64,000 nt of DNA from Variovorax paradoxus. GTDB taxonomy: Bacteria; Pseudomonadota; Gammaproteobacteria; Burkholderiales; Burkholderiaceae_C. Position 1 is the stretch's first letter, and each line of letters opens with the position of its first letter. Under the pieces are notes generated by a model. That model did no database searches and was not told where the DNA came from. It saw nothing but the letters and a program-made list of their open reading frames with translations. Of this stretch, positions 1 through 11,601 are shown one piece after another. The DNA lies in assembly GCF_030815855.1 (NCBI RefSeq), contig NZ_JAUSXG010000001.1:4464001-4528000 (forward strand), written 5' to 3'. The translations under genes were made by a program, and so were the position numbers.

Positions 1-1
1 C

Positions 2-130
2 GAAAAGCGGATGAGGGACGTGGTCTCGAAGTCCGGCATTCTGGTGCTTGCATCGCACTCGCCCGAGCTGATTGCCAAGGAGTGCAACCGCGTGATCCAC
101 CTCGAGCACGGACGGATCGTCGAGCGCTAG
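2..130 (+). CDS. ABC transporter ATP-binding protein, C-terminal end (Wzt-like polysaccharide exporter ATPase)
   Basis: Only the last 42 codons are in the window; the gene begins upstream. The visible residues hold an H-loop (switch histidine) in LASHSPELI, followed by CNRVIHLEHGRIVER, the usual end of an ABC nucleotide-binding domain. Ending right after this strand means there is no extra carbohydrate-binding domain of the kind some Wzt proteins carry. Next to a glycan locus, export of an undecaprenyl-linked polysaccharide is the likely role (inference). Its stop codon overlaps the end of the convergent glycosyltransferase by 4 bases. Confidence 0.75.
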   Translation, partial: EKRMRDVVSKSGILVLASHSPELIAKECNRVIHLEHGRIVER

Positions 131-2298
131 GGCAGATTCGTCGCCGGAGCACCGACACGCAAGGCACTGATCTCGTTCAAGCGGTCCGATATCCGCCGTC
201 CTGCTGCTCCCAGCGATAGGTTCTTCTCTGCACTCAGCTTGCCGCGGGCCCCAACTTCGCGAGCCCACTCTGGTTCGTCGTAGAGGCGGCGCATTAGCTT
301 CGCTGCGTGCTCAACCGAAGGCTCTGCCCATTCCAGATCCGCATCGTAGGGAGGAATGGGGCGTCCGACCTTCACACGCTCGTAGCACACAAGAAGGCTG
401 TTCTCGTCATTCATGAAATCCATGTTGCCCGAGAAGCCGGTCGCGATCACGGGCTTGCCCATCAGCATTGCTTCGGCCATCGTCAGGCCCAGACCTTCGC
501 TGCGATGAAGCGACACGTAGGCGTCGCACACATGCATGAGCGACAGCACTTCGTCGGAACTGAGAACCTGATCGATGATTGTGATGGACGGCATGTCGGC
601 TGCCGCCTCGCACAGTTCTCGGAACTGCTCAGGATGCCGATCGCCGAATGAGGTCTTGAGCACGAGTGTGACGGGCTCGCTGGCATCGAACGCCATCTTG
701 AATGCACGGATGAGCCCCATCGGATTCTTCCGTTCCATCACGCTCAGCATGTGAAAGGTGAACAGAAAGGTGAAGCGACTCTCATCCAGGTTGAAGTGCG
801 CACGTTCTCGAACCTGAAATGGTGCAAGAGTCACACCGGGAAAGAGTGTTCTGACCGGAACGGTCAATTGCTCTCGCAGGCCTCGCGCGATGAATTCTGT
901 GGCCGCCCACACTTCATCCACCTCTTGAGCATGAACCGTCCAAGAACTCGGGATCGAATCGAATTCCCAATACCAGTAGGCAATCCTGTAGGTACGTGGC
1001 ACCCGCTCAGCCAAGTCCGCGCGCGCGTAGGCATGGGGAAAAAACGGTTCGGGCTGAACATGGATGATGGTGATATCGCCAGTTTCCAGGCCGTCAAAGT
1101 GCACATGACGAGGATCGTCCCGCACGTCGGTGCGCACATCTCGAAGCGACGTGGCCGTGCCTGCAAGTCCGAGACCCTCGGTCATTGCTTCCACCGAAAC
1201 ACGCAGTCCCGAGGGATAGCAAAAATGTCCGATTACGTTCACTCGCGGCTGTAGCAATGCTGGAACAACAATGGTCGAATCCAGCGAAGCGCACCATTGC
1301 TGTGCCCCTGGCGACAATTCTGCGTCCAGGCTTGAGGTAAGCCATTGCAACATCGCCCGCGCCGCAGACACATCCGACAAGGCATTTGGATGCGCTGCTC
1401 GCCACGTGGGGCGTGCCCAATAAGCAATGCGGACTTGCAGCGCAGGTTCGTAGATGTCAGGCATCGCGGCAGGACCGGCCCATGCTGCTTCCGCACCGAA
1501 ACGTTCGATAAACCAGGCAGAAAACTCATCCCAAGCAAAGACTGTCAGCGCATCGGGAAAAAGCCGCTGCCACTCGGGCGTGAAAAGATATGCGCGAACC
1601 AGTTCGGCCTGCGGTGCTTCAGCAGCCTGGATGAACAGCCACCACACCTCTTCTATCTGAAGGTCGCCAAGCTCCATGCCGTGGTGTACGAACCACCTGA
1701 ACAAGCTCCGGGCGCCAGCGGGAGTCAGCCCGTGAGGCAACACCGTTCGGATCTCGTCATTTGCGAGGAAGAGTTGTCTCGCCCGGCCTCCAAAGTCGCT
1801 CGAGAAAAGCGCACCCAGATGTTGTTGCGCCTCGCTGTCCAGCCCCAGTTCTCGCTGGGTGCTTTCGTTCTGCAGCCACGCCAGAAATCCATCTTTCTGC
1901 GGTGCAGACAATGCCAGGGGAAAGCGCTCTCGAAGATCCGTGCGGGTGCGCAGCAAGTCGAGCACAAAGCGAGCTGCGGCCACGCGATCGCGAATCAACC
2001 GCACCTCCTGTAGCGGCCAGATCACCTCGCCTTCGGCGGCAGCGGATGCATCAAGCACGTCAGCAATGTTGCAAAGATCAAGGCCGTCGACACGGGCAGT
2101 ACCGCCTCCCCGGCGGGCGGCATCCAGCCTCGCACGCTCCTGCTCGATAAAAAGTGCCAATGCACGCGCACGCCTTTCACGGGCCGCGCCCTCCCTCAGC
2201 AAACGCAACCGCTCTGGCATGCGCCAAGGTGTGAGCAACCAGTACGCAAGCTTGGGAGCCCGGCGCGCATTTCGGCGCAAAGTGTCAAGCTTGGACAT
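127..2298 (-). CDS. Large glycosyltransferase with C-terminal GT4 (GT-B) domain
   Basis: A 723-residue protein. Residues ~470-710 form a GT-B retaining catalytic half of the GT4 family, with the E-x7-E region HRSEGLGLTMAEAMLMGKPV near residue 596 and a preceding FTFLFTFHMLS strand. The first ~330 residues are helical, with no motif I can name, and may be an extra binding or partner domain. GT4 enzymes transfer sugars from NDP-sugars to growing cytoplasmic glycans; donor and acceptor cannot be read from sequence. It is divergent from the FkbM gene and convergent with the ABC ATPase. No clear Shine-Dalgarno is seen before the ATG. Confidence 0.85.
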   Translation of the reverse strand: MSKLDTLRRNARRAPKLAYWLLTPWRMPERLRLLREGAARERRARALALFIEQERARLDAARRGGGTARVDGLDLCNIADVLDASAAAEGEVIWPLQEVRLIRDRVAAARFVLDLLRTRTDLRERFPLALSAPQKDGFLAWLQNESTQRELGLDSEAQQHLGALFSSDFGGRARQLFLANDEIRTVLPHGLTPAGARSLFRWFVHHGMELGDLQIEEVWWLFIQAAEAPQAELVRAYLFTPEWQRLFPDALTVFAWDEFSAWFIERFGAEAAWAGPAAMPDIYEPALQVRIAYWARPTWRAAHPNALSDVSAARAMLQWLTSSLDAELSPGAQQWCASLDSTIVVPALLQPRVNVIGHFCYPSGLRVSVEAMTEGLGLAGTATSLRDVRTDVRDDPRHVHFDGLETGDITIIHVQPEPFFPHAYARADLAERVPRTYRIAYWYWEFDSIPSSWTVHAQEVDEVWAATEFIARGLREQLTVPVRTLFPGVTLAPFQVRERAHFNLDESRFTFLFTFHMLSVMERKNPMGLIRAFKMAFDASEPVTLVLKTSFGDRHPEQFRELCEAAADMPSITIIDQVLSSDEVLSLMHVCDAYVSLHRSEGLGLTMAEAMLMGKPVIATGFSGNMDFMNDENSLLVCYERVKVGRPIPPYDADLEWAEPSVEHAAKLMRRLYDEPEWAREVGARGKLSAEKNLSLGAAGRRISDRLNEISALRVGAPATNLP

Positions 2299-2451
2299 CT
2301 ATGTTTACTTTCACTGCAAAACTTGTCTTTATCTTCATCGAGTTGGTCTTTGGGTAGAGCGGCATCATGCCAAGAATCCGCATTCCATCTTGTAAAATGC
2401 ATGAGAGATCCACGTTCTTTCAAGAAGAAGCAGACCACCCGCACGTTGCCC

Positions 2452-3783
2452 ATGACAGATGACACCAAGCCCGAAGTCTTCACTTCGTACGCACAAAATT
2501 TTGAAGATGTCGTGTTGTGGCGGGCGTTGAAGCATGTTCCCGTTGGCCTGTACATCGACATTGGCGCCCAGCACCCCGTGCTTGATTCCGTTAGCAAAGC
2601 TTTCTACGAACACGGCTGGCGCGGAATTCACGTGGAGCCAGTACCCCACTATGCGGCAATGATCCGGGAGGATCGCCCAGGCGAGCAGGTATTGCAGGTC
2701 GCGCTTTCGGAGCAGGAAGGCGTCATGGAACTGTACGTCATAGGCAACTCGGGACTCAGCACCGGGGTGAAAGCCTTTGCCGAGCTCCACCAGGAAAAAC
2801 ACGGATTCGCCCACGAGGTGATCCAGACGCCGGTGTTGACGATGAAGACGGCATTCGCGTCTTTGGCGGGCCGGGATGTGCACTGGCTCAAGATAGACGT
2901 GGAAGGCTTCGAGGAGCAGGTGCTTCGCGGCTGGGACAGCAAGACGCTGCGGCCATGGATCATCGTGATTGAAGCAACAGTTCCGATGTCGACCGAGCTT
3001 CGCTATGAAGGTGCCGACCGCGTGCTGGTTGATTCAGGCTATGAGTTCGCCTATTTCGACGGTTTGAACCGGTTTTATGTCGCAGCCGAGCATAGGGAAC
3101 TTGCGACGAAGCTGCAGGTTCCACCCAACGTGTTCGACGAAGCGCAGCTCAGCGGGCTGTCCGGGACCTGGTGCGTAGGTGCGGTTGCGCGCGTTCGCGC
3201 GGAGATGCAGGACGCCGTGAATCAGCTCTCTACGTTGCGAGATCAAGCCATCGCGAAGGTTCACCATGCTGAAGAGCGCGCGCTCCAGGCCGAGGCGAAG
3301 GCTGCCCAAGCCGAAGCAAAGGCTGCTCTGGTCGAGGCGCGCGTCGTTCAACTCAATGCCCAGACCGCCCAATCTGAAGCGCGTGCCAGCCAAGCTGATG
3401 TGCGCATGGGCCGCGCGGAGGAACGCGCCAAGCATCTGGAAGCTCGTGTCGCACTCGCAGAAGAACGTGCCCGCCTTGCTGAACGCACGCTGGGCCGCCG
3501 GCTCATTACCGCAGCCCGGGATGGTCGTTTGCTCGAGGGTGGCAAACGACGCGTGAAATCCGCGCTCCGCCTCTCAGCCACTGCAGTCAACCGTTCACCA
3601 GCGCTCGGCAAGGCCGCCAGATCGATCATCGGCCTCATCCCTCCGCTGAAGCGGCGACTGAGCGCGGTGCTTGCAACCGAATCCACGACAGTTGCAACCC
3701 CAGGCTCAGACACGCAATCGCCCGACACCCTCATCACCTTGCGTCAACTGGCGCAAAGCCAGCGCGGGCAGGAGAGCCCCTGA
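2452..3783 (+). CDS. FkbM-family methyltransferase with C-terminal coiled coil
   Basis: Residues 1-~215 are an FkbM (Methyltransf_21) SAM-dependent methyltransferase: the entry motif SYAQNFEDVVLWRAL, then DIGAQHPVLDS and WLKIDVEGFEEQVLRGW. From about residue 245 to 345 runs an Ala/Glu/Lys/Arg-rich heptad-like stretch with many AEAKAAQAEA-type repeats, a probable long coiled coil. The tail (~350-443) is basic. I chose ATG 2452 because the family begins just before SYAQNFED; in-frame ATGs at 2401 and 2323 would add an unconserved leader. The likely role is O-methylation of a glycan sugar, possibly at the chain end (inference). Its stop overlaps the start of the next gene (TGATG). Confidence 0.85.
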   Translation: MTDDTKPEVFTSYAQNFEDVVLWRALKHVPVGLYIDIGAQHPVLDSVSKAFYEHGWRGIHVEPVPHYAAMIREDRPGEQVLQVALSEQEGVMELYVIGNSGLSTGVKAFAELHQEKHGFAHEVIQTPVLTMKTAFASLAGRDVHWLKIDVEGFEEQVLRGWDSKTLRPWIIVIEATVPMSTELRYEGADRVLVDSGYEFAYFDGLNRFYVAAEHRELATKLQVPPNVFDEAQLSGLSGTWCVGAVARVRAEMQDAVNQLSTLRDQAIAKVHHAEERALQAEAKAAQAEAKAALVEARVVQLNAQTAQSEARASQADVRMGRAEERAKHLEARVALAEERARLAERTLGRRLITAARDGRLLEGGKRRVKSALRLSATAVNRSPALGKAARSIIGLIPPLKRRLSAVLATESTTVATPGSDTQSPDTLITLRQLAQSQRGQESP

Positions 3784-6700
3784 TGCGGATAGTGATCGAT
3801 CTTCAGGGGGCGCAATCCGTCGGCAGCAGAACACGAGGCATCGGGCGCTATTCGTCGTCCCTTGCCCAAGCGATGGCGACCCGCGCGGGTGGCCATGAAG
3901 TAGTGCTGGCTTTGAATGGGTGTTTCGCCGATGCGGTCGATGAAGTACGAGTTGCCTTCGACGGCTTGGTCGATCCGAAGAATGTTCACGTCTGGTACGC
4001 CGCCCCCGGATCGGTCAGTGCTCATGGCCGCCGCGCGCAAGAAAAGCTCTACGAGGCCTTCCTGAAAAGTTTGCGTCCCGACGTCGTGCATGTGGCCAGC
4101 CTGTTCGAAGGATTAGGCGATGCTTCTGTCACGAGCGTGGGCCGATTCGCAACCTTGCCGACAGCCGTCACGCTGTACGACCTCATTCCGCTGATCAATC
4201 CGCACCCCTATCTGGACGATGGAAGCGTTCGCGCGTGGTACATGGGAAAGGTCGAGGCGCTGCAACGGGCGAACATGTGGCTTGCCATTTCGGAATCGTC
4301 CCGCCAGGAAGGGATCACACAGCTCGATCTCGATCCGCAACGCTGCATCAACGTCTCGACTGCGGCGTACGACCACTTCCGGCAGACCGATGTCCCGGTA
4401 GAACGCCAACAGCAGCTGAAGACGCACTATGGACTCAACAAGCCGTTCGTGATGTACACGGGGGGCATCGATCACCGGAAAAACCTCGATGGACTGATCA
4501 AGGCCTTCGCGCTGCTACCTAGCGACGTGCGGCAAAGCCACCAGTTGGCCATCGTATGCTCCGCGCGGCCCGAGGATCGCAGTCGGCTGCTTGAATTGGG
4601 GCAGAGCCTGGGATTGGCCGATGATGGGGTGGTAGTCACGGGCTTTGTTCCCGAGCCGGACCTCGTAGACCTGTACAACCTGTGCAAGCTCTTCGTTTTT
4701 CCGTCATGGCACGAAGGATTTGGGCTGCCTGCGCTCGAGGCAATGCAGTGCGGCGCCGTTGTGATCGGCGCCAACACGTCGAGCTTGCCCGAGGTCATTG
4801 GCCGCGATGATGCCCTGTTCGATCCGCGCAACGAAGCAGCCATCGCGGCCAAGATAAATCAAGCGCTGACGGACCACGAATTTCGAGAAGACCTGGCCCA
4901 GCATGGACTCGCCCAGGCGAAGAAATTCTCGTGGGACGAGTCCGCGCGTCGAGCACTAGACGGCTTGGAGGCACTGCATGCCTCCACGCTGCGAAATGCA
5001 GCGCCGGCAGTGCACCGCCGCCAACCGCGACCACGACTCGCCTATGTGTCGCCGCTTCCGCCGGAACGCAGTGGTATCGCCGACTACAGTGCAGAGCTGC
5101 TGCCTGAGCTCTCCCGGCACTACGAAATCGACCTGATCACGCCTCTCTCGAATGTCGAGGACGCACGCTTGGGCGGCCGTTTCGCGGTACGCAGCATCGA
5201 TTGGTTTCGGCAGCATTCAGGCGAATTCGACCGTGTGTTGTATCACTTCGGCAATTCAGATCTTCACGAACACATGTTCGATCTGATTGCCGAAATCCCG
5301 GGGATCGTCGTCCTCCACGATTTTTTTCTGGGCAACATTCAAGCTCATCGCGAATTTGCCAGCCAGCGAGCCAACAGCTGGACTCAGGCCCTCTACGCGT
5401 CGCATGGCTATCCCGCCGTTGTCGACCGCTCCAAGGCAAACGAACTCGCCGACGTCGTCTTCAAGTACCCGTGCAATTTCGACGTTCTTCGTTTTGCCCA
5501 AGGGGTCATCGTTCACTCCGACCACTCGAAGAAACTGGCCAGTGCATGGCTCGGCAACGATGCGGCAACCGATTGGGCATTGATTCCTCTGCTCCGCACC
5601 TTGCCCGCGCCCTCCCCGGACCGCCGGGCAAGCGCACGTGCGGAACTGGGATTGAGCGAACCAGATGTCTTGGTGTGCGCGTTCGGCATGCTCGGGCCCA
5701 CCAAGCTCAACCATCGTCTGCTTCAGGCCTGGCTCTCGTCAAGTTTGGCCCGAGATGCCAGATGCAAGCTGGTTTTCGTTGGCGAGAACGACCAGGGCAC
5801 CTATGGCGCCCAAATCCAGCAAGATGTGCTGGCAACGCAAGGGCAAGTCACCATCACCGGATGGGCAGAGCAAGCAGTTTTCCAGCGCTACCTCCAAGCC
5901 GCTGACATTGCGGTTCAGCTGAGAACCCTGTCGCGCGGAGAAACCTCAGCGGCAGTGCTCGACGCAATGGCGAACGAGGTCGCGACCATCACGAATGCCA
6001 ATGGGTCCATGGCGGGCCTGCCAAGCGATGCGGTCCGGATGCTGCCGGATGATTTTTCGGATGCGGATCTGATCAAAGCACTCGAAGACCTGAGAGGCTC
6101 GGCCTCTGCACGCCTGGCGCTCGCAACGAACGGCCGGGCATTGATTCAGGCGGTGCATGCGCCCGAAACTTGCGCGCGCCAGTATGCTGGCGCAATCGAG
6201 ATTTTTGCTGCCAAGGCCATGCAGGGACGCGATGGCCTCATCAAAGCCATCGGCGAGAGCGATCGCCTGACGCCGGTCGAGCTTGCCGAGATGGCGCGAA
6301 GCATTACAGCCTCGCTGCCTTTGCCCGCTCCACGCCCCCAGCTCTTCGTGGACGTTTCAGAACTCGTTCGCCACGACTCCCGCAGCGGCATCCAGCGACT
6401 CGTGAAGTCATTGCTGCAGGCGCTTTTCGATTCCCCGCCTGAAGGCTATCGAATCGAGCCCGTTTATTCAGCTGCAGGGCAACAAGGCTACAAATACGCA
6501 CGCAGATTCACCCTTCAGTTCTTGCAATGCCCGCCAGAAAGCTTGCAGGACGAATGGATTGATGCGCGACGAGGCGACGTTTTCGTCGGCTTGGACCTCT
6601 CGCCGCAAATCGTTCCTGAGCAAGGAGATTTTTTCCGCCGACTGCGCCATTTGGGAGTGCAGGTCGACTTTGTGGTGTATGACCTTCTCCCCATCCTGCT

Positions 6701-7523
6701 CAGCTCGCGTTTTGCCCAGAACCTGAACGAAGGCCATGAGCGTTGGCTGCGGGCGGTTGCCGAGAACGACGGCGCCATCTGCATATCGCAGGCCGTGGCC
6801 GACGAATTGACGGACTGGCTGGCCCGCAACGTCCCGAGCTGCAACCTGGCCCGCTTCAAGATTCGGTCGTTCCATCTGGGTGCCGATCTCGCCTCGTCGC
6901 GGCCGACATCAGGCATGCCCCCCCAAGCGGTCGCCATTCTCGAGAACATTTCGGCGAGGCCGAGCTTTCTTATGGTTGGCACCCTCGAACCCCGCAAAGG
7001 GTACGAGCAGGTGCTGAAGGCGTTCGAGCATCTTTGGGCAAACCAGGAACTCCAGGCGAATCTCGTTATTGTGGGTAAACAGGGCTGGATGGTGGACGAC
7101 CTGGTCTCCCGTCTGCGCCAGCATCCGGAACTGGGAAAGCGCCTGTTCTGGCTTGAAGGCATCAGCGATGAATACCTCGAACGCGTCTATGCCGTGGGGG
7201 CATGCCTCATCGCGGCCTCCGAGGGCGAAGGATTTGGATTGCCACTGATCGAAGCTGCAAGACACGACACTCCCATCATTGCGCGCGATCTGCCGGTGTT
7301 TCGTGAAGTTGCGGGCTCCCACGCCCTCTACTTCAGCGGCGACGCCGCAGCCATCGCCCAGTCGGTCACTGAATGGCTCCTACTGTTCAGCCAAGGCCGC
7401 CATCCGTCATCCACGAAAATGCCGTATCTGACTTGGCAACAAAGTGCCGAGCAGTTCAAGGCCGCATTGCTCGAGGGGAACGCTGCGAGCGTGCGTCGAT
7501 CCGATGATCGGCACCTGCCGTAG
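3783..7523 (+). CDS. Tri-modular glycosyltransferase (three GT4-like modules in one chain)
   Basis: At 1246 residues this is about three times a normal GT4 enzyme. Module 1 (~1-405) starts IVIDLQGAQSVGSRTRGIGRYS and has HEGFGLPALEAMQCGA near 309. Module 2 (~415-815) starts RLAYVSPLPPERSGIADYS and looks degenerate in the catalytic half (RGETSAAVLDAMANE replaces the usual E-x7-E). Module 3 (~850-1246) starts LFVDVSELVRHDSRSGIQR and has SEGEGFGLPLIEAARHDTP near 1145. Modules 1 and 3 therefore look active; module 2 may be inactive or specialised. It overlaps FkbM by 1 nt, so the two are probably translationally coupled. Likely job: sequential addition of two or more sugars to the repeat unit (inference). 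Confidence 0.85.
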   Translation: MRIVIDLQGAQSVGSRTRGIGRYSSSLAQAMATRAGGHEVVLALNGCFADAVDEVRVAFDGLVDPKNVHVWYAAPGSVSAHGRRAQEKLYEAFLKSLRPDVVHVASLFEGLGDASVTSVGRFATLPTAVTLYDLIPLINPHPYLDDGSVRAWYMGKVEALQRANMWLAISESSRQEGITQLDLDPQRCINVSTAAYDHFRQTDVPVERQQQLKTHYGLNKPFVMYTGGIDHRKNLDGLIKAFALLPSDVRQSHQLAIVCSARPEDRSRLLELGQSLGLADDGVVVTGFVPEPDLVDLYNLCKLFVFPSWHEGFGLPALEAMQCGAVVIGANTSSLPEVIGRDDALFDPRNEAAIAAKINQALTDHEFREDLAQHGLAQAKKFSWDESARRALDGLEALHASTLRNAAPAVHRRQPRPRLAYVSPLPPERSGIADYSAELLPELSRHYEIDLITPLSNVEDARLGGRFAVRSIDWFRQHSGEFDRVLYHFGNSDLHEHMFDLIAEIPGIVVLHDFFLGNIQAHREFASQRANSWTQALYASHGYPAVVDRSKANELADVVFKYPCNFDVLRFAQGVIVHSDHSKKLASAWLGNDAATDWALIPLLRTLPAPSPDRRASARAELGLSEPDVLVCAFGMLGPTKLNHRLLQAWLSSSLARDARCKLVFVGENDQGTYGAQIQQDVLATQGQVTITGWAEQAVFQRYLQAADIAVQLRTLSRGETSAAVLDAMANEVATITNANGSMAGLPSDAVRMLPDDFSDADLIKALEDLRGSASARLALATNGRALIQAVHAPETCARQYAGAIEIFAAKAMQGRDGLIKAIGESDRLTPVELAEMARSITASLPLPAPRPQLFVDVSELVRHDSRSGIQRLVKSLLQALFDSPPEGYRIEPVYSAAGQQGYKYARRFTLQFLQCPPESLQDEWIDARRGDVFVGLDLSPQIVPEQGDFFRRLRHLGVQVDFVVYDLLPILLSSRFAQNLNEGHERWLRAVAENDGAICISQAVADELTDWLARNVPSCNLARFKIRSFHLGADLASSRPTSGMPPQAVAILENISARPSFLMVGTLEPRKGYEQVLKAFEHLWANQELQANLVIVGKQGWMVDDLVSRLRQHPELGKRLFWLEGISDEYLERVYAVGACLIAASEGEGFGLPLIEAARHDTPIIARDLPVFREVAGSHALYFSGDAAAIAQSVTEWLLLFSQGRHPSSTKMPYLTWQQSAEQFKAALLEGNAASVRRSDDRHLP

Positions 7524-9538
<2,015 letters not shown>

Positions 9539-9670
9539 CCCGGCGCTTGGCGCCAAGGGTGCTTCGATTGGACTCAGGGTTGCCGAGGTAGGGCGCGAAC
9601 ACTAGCCAAGACCGCAACAGGATCCTCCACCTCAATTTCCACGCTGACGCTCTCTATATTTTCTTCTCAC

Positions 9671-10771
9671 ATGCCGAGCACATCCACTGCCCAACTGCCG
9701 TTTGAACAAGCCCTTCAGTCGAAGAAGATCTTGGTGACCGGGCACACCGGTTTTACCGGCGGCTGGGCCTGCCTCTGGTTGCGCTCCATCGGATGCGACG
9801 TTTCAGGACTGGCACTTGCCCCCGACACGCAGCCGGCATTGTTCGAAGCGACCGGACTGGCACAGGATATTCCAACCATATTTGGTGATATCGCGGATCC
9901 TGACGTTGTCGACGATGCAGTGGCGCGCTTCCAGCCAGACCTGATTCTTCACTTGGCAGCTCAACCGCTGGTTCGCCGTGCCTATAGGGAGCCGGCGCGG
10001 ACATTCATGGTGAATGCGCAGGGAACCGCGCATGTTCTTGATTCTGCGAGACGCAACAAGAAGGTCAAAGGCGTGCTGTGCGTCACAACGGACAAGGTGT
10101 ACGCCAATAACGAATGGGTGTGGCCCTATCGTGAAGACGATGCGCTTGGCGGCAAAGACCCCTACAGCGCGTCTAAATCCGCCGCGGAGTTCGTGATCAA
10201 GAGCTTCGCGGCATCCTACCCCTGGGACAAAAGCGAGGGGCCGGCGGTAGCGATCGCACGCGGAGGCAACATTGTGGGCGGAGGAGACTGGTCGGAAGAC
10301 CGGCTTATCCCTGATTTTGTGAGGGCAGTAACAGAAGGCCGCGAACTGACCCTTCGCTACCCCGATGCAACACGTCCTTGGCAACACGTGCTCGCGCTGG
10401 TTCATGGTTACCTGCTGTTGATGGCCGGACTCATCTCAGCGGAGCCCAGCAAATTTGCCCAGGCTTGGAATCTTGGGCCATCTGATCATCGCGAGTACTC
10501 GGTACGTCAGGTCCTCGAACTCCTGGCTGCGCAATGGGAGCGCCCTCAGGTGGACTATCTGGACAACCCGCTCCCCGAAGCGCGGGCCCTTGCTCTCGAC
10601 AGCAGCAAAGCCCGGCATTTGCTTGGCTGGCAATCTCCCTGGGGAACAGAGCGCGTAATCGCGGAAACTGCAGCTTGGTATCGCGCCTACTATCGCAACC
10701 CCGCCGCCGCGCGCCAGCAAACCCTCGATCAGATCAACTCGCTGCGCGCAGAACTGATCGCCGCGCAATGA
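9671..10771 (+). CDS. rfbG: CDP-glucose 4,6-dehydratase
   Basis: 366 residues. Converts CDP-D-glucose to CDP-4-keto-6-deoxy-D-glucose, the entry point for CDP-linked 6-deoxy and 3,6-dideoxy hexoses. Signatures: VTGHTGFTGGWACLWL Rossmann motif, HLAAQPLVRRAYREP, TTDKVYANNEW, catalytic YxxxK in DPYSASKSAAE, and RGGNIVGGGDWSEDRLIPD, all characteristic of RfbG. A 132-base gap precedes it, so it may have its own promoter; a TATATT box lies about a dozen bases before the ATG, too close to be certain. It works with rfbF (12601). Confidence 0.95.
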   Translation: MPSTSTAQLPFEQALQSKKILVTGHTGFTGGWACLWLRSIGCDVSGLALAPDTQPALFEATGLAQDIPTIFGDIADPDVVDDAVARFQPDLILHLAAQPLVRRAYREPARTFMVNAQGTAHVLDSARRNKKVKGVLCVTTDKVYANNEWVWPYREDDALGGKDPYSASKSAAEFVIKSFAASYPWDKSEGPAVAIARGGNIVGGGDWSEDRLIPDFVRAVTEGRELTLRYPDATRPWQHVLALVHGYLLLMAGLISAEPSKFAQAWNLGPSDHREYSVRQVLELLAAQWERPQVDYLDNPLPEARALALDSSKARHLLGWQSPWGTERVIAETAAWYRAYYRNPAAARQQTLDQINSLRAELIAAQ

Positions 10772-11592
10772 ATATTGTGCTGGGTGCAAGAGGCCGCCTC
10801 GGAGCGGCTCTGATGGTCGAATTCAACGGCCAACGAGTGCTCGCGCCTGATCGCCATGTGTATGAAAACTGGTGGGAAGCCGACGCCGTGCCCAAGATCA
10901 GAAACTATCTGCTTGGACAAGGCGAAGACGTCGAGATGATCTTGATCGCCGCCGGCGTCATCGATCCTGCCGCTTCGCTACTGGAACACGACCGCGTCAA
11001 TCGTCTTCTCCCGCAACAGGTCATCCTCGCTGCGGCTTCATTGAACATCCGAGTCATCACCTTCGGAACAATGATGGAAGCCATCGCGCTGGATATGGGC
11101 CGCAGCGGCTACGTCGCCAGTAAGGCTGCGTTGGCGCGGTTTGTTGAGGAGCAATCGCGCATGCACGGCCACTCACTGCATCTTCGCGTTCACACCTTGT
11201 ATGGGGGCGGTCCGCCGGACCCCTTTATGTTCACCGGCCAAATGCTGACCGCCCTTAGGGATGGAACGCCATTCTTGATGTCACCCGGCGCTCAATTGCG
11301 TGAGTACCACCATGTCGAGGACGAAGCGCGAGCCATTGCCATCTTGGCACGCTCTCGCATCCACGGTGTAACCCAGATAGACCATGGCGATCCGATTTCG
11401 CTCGCGGAACTTGCGCAAACCACGTTCCGTGCACTCGGACGCGTCGATCTGCTGCGCATCGGTGCGCTTCCACAGCCCTCGCATGAAGTTCCCGATCTGC
11501 GCTTCGAGCGCATGCCGGCGTTGCGCGACCACTCCTTTCGCGACGTCAGAATAGCTATGCCGGACTATCTCGCCGACCACCTCCCGAGTTGA
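10768..11592 (+). CDS. Short NAD(P)-dependent sugar reductase (SDR fold), CDP-sugar pathway candidate
   Basis: 274 residues starting at an ATG that overlaps the rfbG stop (ATGA). The N-terminal nucleotide-binding loop is short (LGARGRLGAA), the central strand ends VITFGTMMEA, and the YxxxK is in GYVASKAAL. This fits a 4-ketosugar reductase or epimerase of the extended SDR superfamily, though it is more divergent than its neighbours. Tight coupling to rfbG suggests it acts on the CDP-4-keto-6-deoxyglucose product or a later intermediate (inference). The exact product is not predictable from sequence alone. Confidence 0.7.
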   Translation: MNIVLGARGRLGAALMVEFNGQRVLAPDRHVYENWWEADAVPKIRNYLLGQGEDVEMILIAAGVIDPAASLLEHDRVNRLLPQQVILAAASLNIRVITFGTMMEAIALDMGRSGYVASKAALARFVEEQSRMHGHSLHLRVHTLYGGGPPDPFMFTGQMLTALRDGTPFLMSPGAQLREYHHVEDEARAIAILARSRIHGVTQIDHGDPISLAELAQTTFRALGRVDLLRIGALPQPSHEVPDLRFERMPALRDHSFRDVRIAMPDYLADHLPS

Positions 11593-11601
11593 AAGCCGAA
11601 A

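Noticed and set aside
9545..9556. Palindrome CTTGGCGCCAAG after the rmd-like gene
   Set aside because: No loop and no T-run, so not a terminator; could be chance.
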